A stretch of 64,000 nt of DNA, taken from contig NZ_SVFW01000002.1 in assembly GCF_015056685.1 (NCBI RefSeq), positions 95,093-159,092 on the forward strand. Direction: 5' to 3'. How positions within the stretch are numbered: position 1 is the stretch's first letter; each line of letters starts with the position of its first letter. Below, piece by piece: positions 1-8,248 of the stretch. The notes under the pieces are model-generated. The model searched no databases, was not told the DNA's origin, and worked only from the letters and a program-made list of their open reading frames with translations. This DNA comes from Butyrivibrio sp. (GTDB lineage Bacteria > Bacillota > Clostridia > Lachnospirales > Lachnospiraceae). The translations under genes and the position numbers were made by a program.

Positions 1-1
1 T

Positions 2-811
2 GCACTCAAGCCCCATTTTATGATCCACTATATCATGAGTGGAAAGGGCAGTTTTACGATAGGAGGCAACACCTATCCACTAAAAGAGGGATATGGTTTT
101 TTGATTGTTCCAGATGAGCTTGCTTATTACGTGGCAGACGAGGAAAATCCATGGACATATGTGTGGATTGGTTTTGGTGGGAAAAGGGCTGAAAAAATAG
201 TTTCACAGCTTGGGCTTTCTTTGCAGCAGCCCGTATTTAAAAGCGATAAGTCAGAAACCATCTATAATCTGGTAAAAGACATGATGGAGCACAATACATT
301 TAGTGTGGAGGATGACCTTAGAAGAAACGGACTGCTTTCAATGTTTTTGTCAGTAATTGCTTCTGGCCTTTCCGTTACACCTAAAAGTGATTCGGGAACA
401 GACAATGATTATGTGACCAGGGCACAGGCATTTGTGCGCAGTAATTACTGCAATCCCATCAAGGTCACTGATATTGCAGATTACGTCTGTATAAACAGAA
501 GCTATCTATATACTTTGTTCCAAAATAGTTTGGGAATCTCACCTCAACAGTATCTGGCCAGCTATCGCATTGCCAAGGCGACAGAGCTTCTGCAGCTTAC
601 AGCTCTATCAGTGGAGGCTGTGGCCATATCCTGTGGATATTCGGATCCACTTGTCTTTTCCAAAGCCTTCAGACAGGAAAAGGGCGTTTCGCCATCAAAG
701 TTCAGGAAGTCACTGCCAAAGAGCGATAACGCCATTAGCAGCAAGGAACATCTCAAGCAGGTGGAGCAGCTGATAGAGGCAAGACATATGGAATCCAATG
801 ACCCCAATTAA
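2..811 (+). CDS. AraC-family transcriptional regulator, 5' truncated by the window edge
   Basis: The frame is open from base 2 and the first in-window ATG (20) lies inside the N-terminal cupin-like sensing domain (HYIMSGKGSF is typical of its first strands), so the true start is upstream. The sensing part occupies about the first 110 residues. The C-terminal 100 residues form the paired helix-turn-helix DNA-binding domain (KVTDIADYVCINRSYLYTLF, then CGYSDPLVFSKAFRQEKGVSP). Members of this family bind a sugar or other small ligand and activate nearby catabolic genes; the target probably lies left of the window. The family call is firm; the ligand is unknown. Confidence 0.93.
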   Translation, partial: ALKPHFMIHYIMSGKGSFTIGGNTYPLKEGYGFLIVPDELAYYVADEENPWTYVWIGFGGKRAEKIVSQLGLSLQQPVFKSDKSETIYNLVKDMMEHNTFSVEDDLRRNGLLSMFLSVIASGLSVTPKSDSGTDNDYVTRAQAFVRSNYCNPIKVTDIADYVCINRSYLYTLFQNSLGISPQQYLASYRIAKATELLQLTALSVEAVAISCGYSDPLVFSKAFRQEKGVSPSKFRKSLPKSDNAISSKEHLKQVEQLIEARHMESNDPN

Positions 812-919
812 TGCCAGATAGGGGCTGCTATTTTACCCTAAATAAAGTTGAATGTATGATGCAATTACTGTAAAATAAATTTGCATTTGCGATTCAGCAA
901 CACGCAGTGGAGGCTAGTT

Positions 920-2098
920 GTGGATAATAATACCCAAGAAGTAATAAGAGCCAGCGGTGAAATTTTAAAAAGTGTGACCGCGGCCATAGATAAAAACGAT
1001 TATAGCAGGCTTGCCAGTGATATAACAAACACGATAAAGTCAGTCAGTTTTGAACCGAAGACTACTTATTCAAGTGCAAGAAGAAGCGGCGCTACACAGT
1101 ATAGCGCGACAAAGACAAATAATTACAAACAGCCACAGTACCCGTTTTTTGCAAAAAGAGTCAGTAAATATCAGGGACTTCTCGAGGTTATTGTGGGAAC
1201 TTCAGTATTCTTTTGCTTCCTGCCTTTAGTAATTGCTACAGCCTTTGTAGGTGGTTGGTGGTCACTACTTGGATTTGGAATTTTAGCTACGGTCAGCGGG
1301 GCTTTAGTTTTTCCAGGGATAGGCAAACTGAAGCTGGCCAAGCTTTTTCATCAATATGGCAATGCTGTTAAAGAGAATGAGTTCTTTAAGATCTCTGATC
1401 TTGCAAAGGCAGTTCTTAAGTCAGATTCTGAAGTGTTAAAAGACATTAAGAAGATGATTAAAAAAGGTTACCTGCCAAGAGCACGGCTTGATGCTACAGA
1501 GACAACCTGTATGATAACAGACGAAGCATATCAGCTTTATCTTGGCGCTGAGAAAGACAGACTCGAGAGAGAGAAAAGAGAGCTTGATCAGCAGAAGGCT
1601 TCAATAAATGTGGACAGCAGATCAAGAGAGAACCTTACAGGAGTTGATGCTATCCTTGCTGATGGTGAGGACTATATTAAGTACGTAAGAGCTACTAATG
1701 ATATTATTCCTGACACAGAAGACATGTCTAATAAGCTCTACAGACTTGAGAGCATCATGAACAGGATCTTTGAGCAGGTAAAAAAGAATCCCCAGAGTGC
1801 TGAGGATCTTCACAAGCTCATGAACTATTATCTTCCAACTACCAAAAAGCTTTTGGAAGCTTATGTGGAACTGGATAGACAGACTGTTCAGGGAGAAAAT
1901 GTTCAGCAGACCAAGAATGAGATTGATTCAGCAATGGATACCATAAATGAAGCTTTTGAAAAGCTTTTAGACAGTCTGTTCCAGGATATGGCATGGGATA
2001 TTTCTTCAGATATTTCTGTTATGAAGACCATGATGGCGCAGGACGGACTTACAAATGATGGCGGCATGGCTATGCAGACTATGCCAAAATCAGAATGA
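920..2098 (+). CDS. XpaC-like protein (5-bromo-4-chloroindolyl phosphate hydrolysis family), partner of TelA
   Basis: A 392-residue protein. I chose the GTG at 920 because GGAGG (909-913) sits six bases upstream; an in-frame TTG at 881 has no such site. After about 85 hydrophilic residues come two closely spaced hydrophobic segments (VIVGTSVFFCFLPLVIATAF and the next about 20 residues), then a long helical cytoplasmic part containing EKDRLEREKRELDQQK. This layout matches XpaC, encoded beside the TelA-type gene yaaN in Bacillus. A telA homologue follows 66 bases later, supporting the assignment. The molecular role is not established; envelope or anion-stress functions have been proposed for the pair. 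Confidence 0.75.
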   Translation: MDNNTQEVIRASGEILKSVTAAIDKNDYSRLASDITNTIKSVSFEPKTTYSSARRSGATQYSATKTNNYKQPQYPFFAKRVSKYQGLLEVIVGTSVFFCFLPLVIATAFVGGWWSLLGFGILATVSGALVFPGIGKLKLAKLFHQYGNAVKENEFFKISDLAKAVLKSDSEVLKDIKKMIKKGYLPRARLDATETTCMITDEAYQLYLGAEKDRLEREKRELDQQKASINVDSRSRENLTGVDAILADGEDYIKYVRATNDIIPDTEDMSNKLYRLESIMNRIFEQVKKNPQSAEDLHKLMNYYLPTTKKLLEAYVELDRQTVQGENVQQTKNEIDSAMDTINEAFEKLLDSLFQDMAWDISSDISVMKTMMAQDGLTNDGGMAMQTMPKSE

Positions 2099-2164
2099 TC
2101 AAAATGTCGCATAAACAGCGAATCGGCTGTTAATAGTATTGTATGAGGATTTTAGGAGGAAAAA

Positions 2165-3325
2165 ATGGGAGTAGATTTAGAATTTGATGCAGCACCGGCT
2201 GCACCATCACTAACATTTGGGGCAGAGGAGCAGGCTCAGACAGCTGCAGCACCGGCACCTGAAGAGGAGAAAAAAGACAACGGAAATATTGCTATGGAAG
2301 CACAGCTTTCTGCTGAAGAGCTTAAGCAGGTAGATGAGTTCAGCAAGCAGATTGATATCTCTAATTCAACAGGCATCATGAACTACGGTGTTGGCACACA
2401 GAAAAAGCTTGCAGATTTCTCAGAGAAAGCAATTGATAATGTCAAGACCAAGGACATGGGCGAAGTTGGTGACATGATCACTGATCTTGTTACACAGCTT
2501 AAAAACTTCGACGTTGAAGAGGAAGAAAAAGGCTTAAAGGCATTATTCAAAAAGAGTGCCAACAAGATCGAGTCATTAAAGGCCAAGTACAGCAAGGTTG
2601 AAACAAACGTCCAGACAATCAGCAACGAACTTGAAAAGCACCAGGTAACACTTATGAAGGACGTTGAGCTTTTGGACAGAATGTATGATCTTAACCTCAA
2701 CTATTTCAAAGAGCTTACGATGTACATCCTTGCAGGTAAAAAGAAACTTGAGGAAGAGAGAAATACAACTCTTGTAGAGCTTCAGAAAAAGGCTGCAGAA
2801 TCAGGCCTTCCTGAGGATGCTGAGAAGGCAAAAGACTTTGCTAACAAGTGCGACAGATTTGAGAAAAAAATCTACGATCTTGAACTTACAAGAACAATTG
2901 CAATGCAGACAGGTCCACAGATCCGCATGGTTCAGAGTTCTGACACAGTAATGGCTGAAAAGATCCAGTCAACCATCGTAAATACAATTCCGCTTTGGAA
3001 GAACCAGATGGTAATCGCAATTGGTATTGAGCATGCAACTCAGGCTGCTCAGGCAGAGCGTGAAGTTAACGATATGACTAATAAGCTCCTTAGAAAGAAT
3101 GCAGATGCGCTTAAGACAGCTACAATCGAGAGTGCAAAAGAAGCAGAGAGAGGAATTGTTGATATTGAAACTCTTAAGCATACAAATGAGTCTCTTATCT
3201 CAACTCTCGATGAAGTGTTAAAGATTCAGACAGAAGGCAAGACAAAGCGTCGTGAAGCCGAGGCAGAGCTTGCTCAGATCGAAAATCAGCTTAAAGATAA
3301 GCTTTTAGAAGCTGCAAAGAACTAA
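2165..3325 (+). CDS. TelA/YaaN-family toxic anion resistance protein
   Basis: A 386-residue, almost wholly helical soluble protein with a strong AGGAGG site before its ATG. An acidic Ala/Pro-rich leader (about 1-45) is followed by the TelA core: conserved stretches include GIMNYGVGTQKKLADFSEKA near residue 75, the DLVTQLKNFDVEEEEKG segment and the late QSTIVNTIPLWKNQMVIAI motif. TelA proteins are linked to tellurite and other oxyanion resistance and to cell-envelope antibiotic tolerance, but the biochemical activity is unknown. Co-transcription with the upstream xpaC-like gene is likely from the 66-base gap. A hairpin terminator follows the stop codon. Confidence 0.88.
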   Translation: MGVDLEFDAAPAAPSLTFGAEEQAQTAAAPAPEEEKKDNGNIAMEAQLSAEELKQVDEFSKQIDISNSTGIMNYGVGTQKKLADFSEKAIDNVKTKDMGEVGDMITDLVTQLKNFDVEEEEKGLKALFKKSANKIESLKAKYSKVETNVQTISNELEKHQVTLMKDVELLDRMYDLNLNYFKELTMYILAGKKKLEEERNTTLVELQKKAAESGLPEDAEKAKDFANKCDRFEKKIYDLELTRTIAMQTGPQIRMVQSSDTVMAEKIQSTIVNTIPLWKNQMVIAIGIEHATQAAQAEREVNDMTNKLLRKNADALKTATIESAKEAERGIVDIETLKHTNESLISTLDEVLKIQTEGKTKRREAEAELAQIENQLKDKLLEAAKN

Positions 3326-3343
3326 GATTAAAAAATATATATG

Positions 3344-3386
3344 AGGGGGCGTAGAACCATCAATGATTCTATGCTCCTTTTCATAT
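3344..3386 (+). terminator. Rho-independent terminator of the xpaC-telA operon
   Basis: GGGGCGTAGAA (3345-3355) can pair with TTCTATGCTCC (3367-3377) through two G-T wobbles, followed directly by TTTT. It ends the operon before the next gene at 3457. Confidence 0.7.
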
Positions 3387-3456
3387 ATTATGGAATCTAG
3401 TTGCGGTGCGAGAATGTTTCAAGGAACATTTCATCAATACAGGAAGGTATTACAGA

Positions 3457-5307
3457 ATGAAAGACGACATAAAATTCCATGCATTTATGAAGATGACCAG
3501 AGAAGCTGCCAACGTATCTCTTGAGGAGGCTGGAAAAGGACTTTATACAAAGAGTATGATGGCGCAGATAGAAAAAGGAACAACTCTTCCTGACTATATG
3601 ATGCGTAACCGTATCATGTCCAGATTGGGTATTTCATCAGAAGGTTATGAGGACTTTTTACAACCTGATGAATACAAAAGATATCTAAAGAGGATGGAGC
3701 TTATTAAGCTCATTGAGTCAAAAAGCTTTGCTGAAGCAGAAGAGCAAATTGATCAGGTTATTTTTGATGAAGATTTAAACCTGAATAAATTAGAGCTTCA
3801 GTTCTACTATGACATGAAGGCAAGATGCTTACATTTTAGAAAGGCTCCCTGGGGCGAAGTCTATGAAATGTATGAAAAAGCATGCTCTCTTACTATGATC
3901 GTTGAAGAAGTATGTGAGAAAAAGTTTGGCGTGTGGGCAACGCCCGAATACTTTTTGTTGTTTAAAATGTTGGAAGCCAAGGCAGAATGCTCAGTTACAC
4001 CTGATGAAAGCTCTAAGATAGCAGATGTTTGCTTGTCATTGCTTGATCATCTTGAAGAGTCAGCTATTGATATTCTGGGAAAAGCGAAAGTATATACAGC
4101 AGGAGCTGTTGCTTTGGGAAACATTGCTCATAAGAATGATTATGTTCATGTGGACAAAAAGACAGTTCTTAAGCAGTACGACAAGGCTTTGAACTACTTA
4201 AAGCAAAAGAGCAGGAGCTATTATATAGCTGAGATTCTTTCGGGAAAGATCAGCGTATTGGAAGAAACCGGTAATGAAGAGGCGCTAAAAGAATCAAAAG
4301 AACTATATGACCTTTTTGCAGAAATCTATAGTGAATACGATGTGGACTATTTTATGGATTATAACTGCTATATCTACAGAGATTCAGATATTTACTGTTT
4401 TGGAGATGTTATTAAATCCAGAAGACAGATGCTGCAGATAAGCAGAGAAGAACTTGCAGACAGGGTTAAATGTTCCTATAGGACACTGATGCGTATTGAA
4501 AATGGTGCTATTTCAGCCCAGAAGGCCGTTCTGCGCCCTATTATGGATGAACTGAATATAAACTGTGACTATACTCGTTCAGATTTAATTACTGATGATA
4601 GGGAATTGGTGAATGAGTATTATTCGTTCGCAAATATGCTAAATAATTATGTGGCAGCAGATTACGAACAAATTTATACAGAATTGGAAAAAAGGATAGA
4701 CTTTTCGTATACTTCCAATAAACAACTTTGGGACGCTATAAAACTGTATATTATCATGGGTGAAGGTAAGATAACAGAGGAACAATATACATCTAAATTG
4801 AAAGAAAATCTGGCTTTAACACTTCCTGTTCCTATTATGGAGATAGAAAATGGCTATCTTAGCCATGCTGAATTAAATGTATTGCTTGATATTGGAAAGT
4901 TTACTGAGGAACTTAATATCAAAAAGCATTTGATGGAGTATTTGCAGTTCTTTTGTAATAATCATGAATTGGGTGGACAACCAGTTGATTATGGCATGTA
5001 TGAGACGGTAATGATCTGGCTGGCAGATGAATATAGCGATGCAGACAGAATAGAAAAAGTTGAAGAAATAGCAATGGAATTGTTAATTTTAGAATTAAAG
5101 AGCCACAGACTATTTGATCTTCATGGAGCATTGTTTATGCTGCTAAGAAATAATGCTAAAAAAGAGGAAAGAGATAATGAATATTATGAACAGAGCATTG
5201 ATAAAATGATAAAGATATGTGATTTTATCAACAACTCCGTCCATAAAGAATACTATAACTTAATTAAGGAAATGATTGAAAAAAAAGAAGATTGGATGCA
5301 TTACTGA
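3457..5307 (+). CDS. Two-headed XRE-type regulator with helical-repeat domains, candidate peptide receptor (RRNPP-like)
   Basis: A 616-residue protein. The ATG at 3457 is preceded by AGGAAGG nine bases upstream; an upstream in-frame GTG at 3406 lacks a site. It contains two halves, each a Cro/C1-type helix-turn-helix followed by helical repeats resembling TPRs: a divergent HTH at about 8-60 (SLEEAGKGLYTKSMMAQIEK), repeats at about 75-290, a clearer HTH at about 318-370 (ISREELADRVKCSYRTLMRI), then repeats to the end. This HTH-plus-TPR architecture is that of the Rgg/PlcR/PrgX receptors that bind small secreted peptides. Its stop codon overlaps the stop of a small convergent gene encoding a signal-peptide-bearing peptide, which suggests a receptor/pheromone pair. 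No experimental relative is recognised and the peptide-binding role is inference. Confidence 0.72.
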   Translation: MKDDIKFHAFMKMTREAANVSLEEAGKGLYTKSMMAQIEKGTTLPDYMMRNRIMSRLGISSEGYEDFLQPDEYKRYLKRMELIKLIESKSFAEAEEQIDQVIFDEDLNLNKLELQFYYDMKARCLHFRKAPWGEVYEMYEKACSLTMIVEEVCEKKFGVWATPEYFLLFKMLEAKAECSVTPDESSKIADVCLSLLDHLEESAIDILGKAKVYTAGAVALGNIAHKNDYVHVDKKTVLKQYDKALNYLKQKSRSYYIAEILSGKISVLEETGNEEALKESKELYDLFAEIYSEYDVDYFMDYNCYIYRDSDIYCFGDVIKSRRQMLQISREELADRVKCSYRTLMRIENGAISAQKAVLRPIMDELNINCDYTRSDLITDDRELVNEYYSFANMLNNYVAADYEQIYTELEKRIDFSYTSNKQLWDAIKLYIIMGEGKITEEQYTSKLKENLALTLPVPIMEIENGYLSHAELNVLLDIGKFTEELNIKKHLMEYLQFFCNNHELGGQPVDYGMYETVMIWLADEYSDADRIEKVEEIAMELLILELKSHRLFDLHGALFMLLRNNAKKEERDNEYYEQSIDKMIKICDFINNSVHKEYYNLIKEMIEKKEDWMHY

Positions 5308-5519
5308 TTCTTGAACGCAGTTCTTGGGAAGTGTGACTGAAGAGTAATAATGTTTTCTTCAGATACAGTTGTGTCACCAACTAAATCACTTACAGAAACA
5401 GTTGTTGTCTCAGTGTTTGTATTTGTATTGTCTGAAACAGTAACGAATGGAAATGAAATAGTAAATGTGAGATTAAAAATAACAAGTACAAGAACAAGTA
5501 AGCTACTAAATTTTTTCAT
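5301..5519 (-). CDS. Small secreted peptide precursor, candidate signalling peptide
   Basis: A 72-residue precursor. GGGAGGA lies seven bases upstream of the ATG, a stronger site than many neighbours have. The N-terminus is a classic export signal: MKKF, then about 20 hydrophobic residues (SSLLVLVLVIFNLTFTISFP). The exported part is short, Thr/Asn/Val-rich (NTNTNTETTTVSVSDL) and ends in SHFPRTAFKNQ. The gene converges on and overlaps by seven bases the 3' end of a two-headed HTH/helical-repeat regulator. That size, export signal and position are typical of peptide pheromone genes of RRNPP systems, though a small surface or lipoprotein-like function cannot be excluded. No homologue is recognised. 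Confidence 0.62.
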   Translation of the reverse strand: MKKFSSLLVLVLVIFNLTFTISFPFVTVSDNTNTNTETTTVSVSDLVGDTTVSEENIITLQSHFPRTAFKNQ

Positions 5520-5540
5520 TTTAGTATCCTCCCAATAAGA

Positions 5541-5584
5541 TTAGTTTTGTAAACTAAAATATATCAAAAGTCGCGCCGTTGCAA
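5541..5584 (-). promoter_or_regulatory. Promoter of the secreted-peptide gene with an overlapping inverted repeat
   Basis: On the minus strand, TTGCAA (5584-5579) and TATTTT (5561-5556) are 17 bases apart, a plausible sigma-A promoter. A perfect inverted repeat TTAGTTT-TGT-AAACTAA (5541-5557) starts within the -10 box and covers the predicted start of transcription, the usual place for a repressor operator. The convergent HTH regulator is the obvious candidate to bind it. Confidence 0.5.
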
Positions 5585-5635
5585 GTGACAGAGTGTTTTA
5601 CTTTCATGATTTTTTTGTAAAATACTCTGTCACTT
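5583..5635. repeat. Long inverted repeat, 19-bp arms
   Basis: Positions 5583-5601 and 5617-5635 are complementary over 19 bp with a single mismatch, separated by a 15-base T-rich loop (central sequences GTGACAGAGTGT and ATACTCTGTCAC). It lies just upstream of the peptide gene's promoter and before the glycosyltransferase gene. On the plus strand a T-rich run follows, so it could terminate a short plus-strand RNA; no gene upstream needs it, so an operator or small-RNA role is equally possible. Confidence 0.6.
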
Positions 5636-5709
5636 TTCTTTAGCACTGTAAAATTTTATTATGTTATTAACAACAAAACTTTGACTTGGTGAAAGGGGGC
5701 TATATAGTG

Positions 5710-6582
5710 ATGAGTGAAAAAAACATCAGTGTGATCTTACCGGTTTATAATTCAGAAAAAACAATAGCAGAATGTATAGAGAACGCTCTACTTAGCCTTC
5801 GAGAGAATGATGAGCTCATAATAGTTGACGACGGATCAACAGATAATACACCAAATATATGCATGGATTATGCATGGAAATGCCCCAATGTAGTTTATAG
5901 GCAGCTGGAGAACAGAGGCCTCTTCCTGGCGAAGCTTGAGGGCATCAGAGTATCCAGAGGAGAATATATAAGCTTTATTGATGCCGATGATGTATGTGCT
6001 GAAAAAAGATATAAAGTGATGCACTCAGTTGCAGCAGAAAATGATGCGGATATTATATTCTTTGGAGCGATAATCAAAAGGGAAGGCTTTGATACGAAGG
6101 TCTATGATTCTGAGATGTTCCCGGGGAATTACTCAAGCAAAAAGATAATCGACTCCTTTGGGAAAATGCTTTTTGGAAAGCTTGATAGTGATGACAATTC
6201 ATATACAGGTTACCTTTGGAATACATTGATCAAGAGAGAAGCTCTATGTGGCATGGAAGAATATGCCGGAGAAAAAATCCGCTATTATGATGATGAGATA
6301 ATTATGCTTCATGCGCTTATGAAGGCTGATAAATGCGTTGTTTCCGAGAAAAAACTGTATCGATATGATTATTCAAGCTATAAAGCAATAAGAAAAAAGA
6401 AATCCTATGGTCCGCAAAATTGGGAAAATATAGTTACAGTCTATAATCTCAAAAAAGAAATGGCGATTGAAAATGATATTTATAACAGTGAGATAAAGTC
6501 CAGGCTTTCAACTTTTTTAGGACCAATCTCCTTTATGAGATTTATCATTGGTCAGGACTCTGCGGTGCCAAAGGCGTTATAA
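5710..6582 (+). CDS. Family 2 glycosyltransferase
   Basis: A 290-residue GT-A fold glycosyltransferase. I chose ATG 5710 (GTG 5707 is equally close to the GGGGG site at 5695-5699). The nucleotide-sugar domain shows SVILPVYNSEKTI, the acidic DDGSTDNT loop and the metal-binding FIDADDV (DXD-type) at about residue 90. The C-terminal third has DDEIIMLHALM, where the catalytic base normally lies in this family. No membrane segment is present, so it acts at the cytoplasmic face, probably in surface polysaccharide or glycoprotein synthesis. Donor and acceptor cannot be read from sequence. It stands alone and ends at a bidirectional terminator. Confidence 0.88.
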   Translation: MSEKNISVILPVYNSEKTIAECIENALLSLRENDELIIVDDGSTDNTPNICMDYAWKCPNVVYRQLENRGLFLAKLEGIRVSRGEYISFIDADDVCAEKRYKVMHSVAAENDADIIFFGAIIKREGFDTKVYDSEMFPGNYSSKKIIDSFGKMLFGKLDSDDNSYTGYLWNTLIKREALCGMEEYAGEKIRYYDDEIIMLHALMKADKCVVSEKKLYRYDYSSYKAIRKKKSYGPQNWENIVTVYNLKKEMAIENDIYNSEIKSRLSTFLGPISFMRFIIGQDSAVPKAL

Positions 6583-6598
6583 ATATTATGAAGGGGAA

Positions 6599-6640
6599 AA
6601 ATAAGACCCAGTCAGATGACTGAGTCTTATTATTTATCAT
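6599..6640. terminator. Bidirectional terminator between glycosyltransferase and galT
   Basis: AATAAGAC-C-CAGTCA (6600-6614) pairs with TGACTG-A-GTCTTATT (6617-6631) with one mismatch. Read on the minus strand the stem is followed by a run of T, serving galT; on the plus strand an AT-rich tail follows. Confidence 0.75.
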
Positions 6641-8175
6641 TAAAGAGTTTTTACAAAGCGGTCGAAAGCTTCCTGCCCTTCGGGAGTTCTTTTGTAAACT
6701 CCGGCGTCTTCAAGAACATGCATGAAAACTTCGCCGATCTCATTCTGGATAATGTCATCGATATTTGTTTCATCGATGTGATCATATTTTTTGCTGAAGG
6801 CATCAACCCAATCAGCGTGCTTTTCAAGAACTTCGTCTTTTCTTATATCTTTTCCTGAAAGGATTGCTTCCTTAAGATCAGCCATTTCTTTCTTAAGTCT
6901 TGCAGGAAGTACTGCAAGGCCCATAACTTCAATAAGGCCGATGTTCTCCTTTTTAATATGATGAAGCTCTGCGTGAGGGTGGTATACACCTAGAGGATGT
7001 TCATCTGTTGTAATGTTGTTTCTAAGAACAAGGTCAAGCTCGAAGTCTTCGCCGCGTTTTCTTGCGATAGGAGTGATGGTGTTGTGAGGTGTTCCGTCTG
7101 TCTCAGCATAAATAAATGCAGCTTCGTCTGTGTAGCCTCTCCACTTATTTAAGATCACATCAGCAAGTGCAATTACTCTATTTACGTCAGGAGCAGAAAT
7201 CCTTATAACTGACATAGGCCACTTTACAATGCCTGCCTTAACATCTTCAAAGCCGTTAACGGTAAAGGTTCTCTCAACAGGAGCCTTTGCCATGGCAAAG
7301 GTATAATGTCCGCCCTGGAAGTGGTCATGACTTAAGATTGAACCACCAACGATTGGAAGATCCGCATTGGATCCTACAAAGTAGTGAGGGAACTGTTTAA
7401 CAAAATCAAAGAGCTTGCAGAAGGTATCATGCTCAATCTTCATAGGGATGTGCTTTGAATTAAACACGATGCAATGCTCATTGTAGTAAACATATGGAGA
7501 ATACTGGAATCCCCATTTTGAGTTCTGGATTGTTACAGGAATGATCCTGTGATTCTCTCTTGCGGGGTGATCAACTCTTCCTGAATAGCCTTCGTTCTCC
7601 CAGCAAAGCTGACATTTAGGATAACCTGACTGCTTGGCATTTCTTGCAGCGGCAATTGCCTTAGGGTCTTTTTCAGGCTTTGAGAGATTGATTGTAATAT
7701 CAAGGTCGCCGTACTCTGTAGGAGCGATCCATTTCATGTCCTTGGAAATGCGGTATCTTCTGATGTAATCTGTGTTCTTTGAAAACTCATAGTAGAAGTT
7801 TGTAGCTGCCTCAGGACTTTCTGCAAGCTTTTCATTGAACTTTTTGATGATGTTGCTTGGTCTGTCTGTAAGCTCGCCCATGAGCTTTGTATCAAACAGG
7901 TCTCTGTAGACAACGCTGTCATTTTCTAAAAGACCATTTGCAGCGGCATAGTCATCGAGCACTTTAAGAACATTTTCAAGGAATGTTCCCTTTTCAATCT
8001 CATCTGCAGGAAGCTCTTTTGCCAGGGCTTCTATGTCTGCTGCTTCATAATCAGCAGCGTCAATTCCAAGATCAATAAGGATTGAATTGATGGCGTAGAT
8101 CACGTCTTCTTTTTCTATAAGGCCCTGTTTAAGGGCATATGCAACAAGGTTATTGATTGCGTTTTGTATATCCAT
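6640..8175 (-). CDS. galT: UDP-glucose--hexose-1-phosphate uridylyltransferase, class II (GalT)
   Basis: A 511-residue enzyme of the Gram-positive class II type, which is longer than the E. coli class I enzyme. It transfers UMP from UDP-glucose to galactose-1-phosphate in the Leloir pathway. Visible family features are YPKCQLCWENEGY, GFQYSPYVYYNEHCI and the histidine cluster GGSILSHDHFQGG around residue 280 that includes the uridylylated histidine region. A long helical N-terminal domain (about 1-120) is normal for this class. It lies 73 bases downstream of galK in the same direction, so the two are one operon transcribed galK-galT; no galE is in the window. Confidence 0.96.
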   Translation of the reverse strand: MDIQNAINNLVAYALKQGLIEKEDVIYAINSILIDLGIDAADYEAADIEALAKELPADEIEKGTFLENVLKVLDDYAAANGLLENDSVVYRDLFDTKLMGELTDRPSNIIKKFNEKLAESPEAATNFYYEFSKNTDYIRRYRISKDMKWIAPTEYGDLDITINLSKPEKDPKAIAAARNAKQSGYPKCQLCWENEGYSGRVDHPARENHRIIPVTIQNSKWGFQYSPYVYYNEHCIVFNSKHIPMKIEHDTFCKLFDFVKQFPHYFVGSNADLPIVGGSILSHDHFQGGHYTFAMAKAPVERTFTVNGFEDVKAGIVKWPMSVIRISAPDVNRVIALADVILNKWRGYTDEAAFIYAETDGTPHNTITPIARKRGEDFELDLVLRNNITTDEHPLGVYHPHAELHHIKKENIGLIEVMGLAVLPARLKKEMADLKEAILSGKDIRKDEVLEKHADWVDAFSKKYDHIDETNIDDIIQNEIGEVFMHVLEDAGVYKRTPEGQEAFDRFVKTL

Positions 8176-8248
8176 GATAACTCCTCATATTTAAAGCTTA
8201 AATGCCAGGAACAGCTATATTTTGCTCCTGACATTATTAACAATCAGA

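Noticed and set aside
5350..5538. A 62-codon plus-strand frame over the small peptide gene
   Set aside because: It lacks a ribosome site, while the minus-strand frame has GGGAGGA and a canonical signal peptide.
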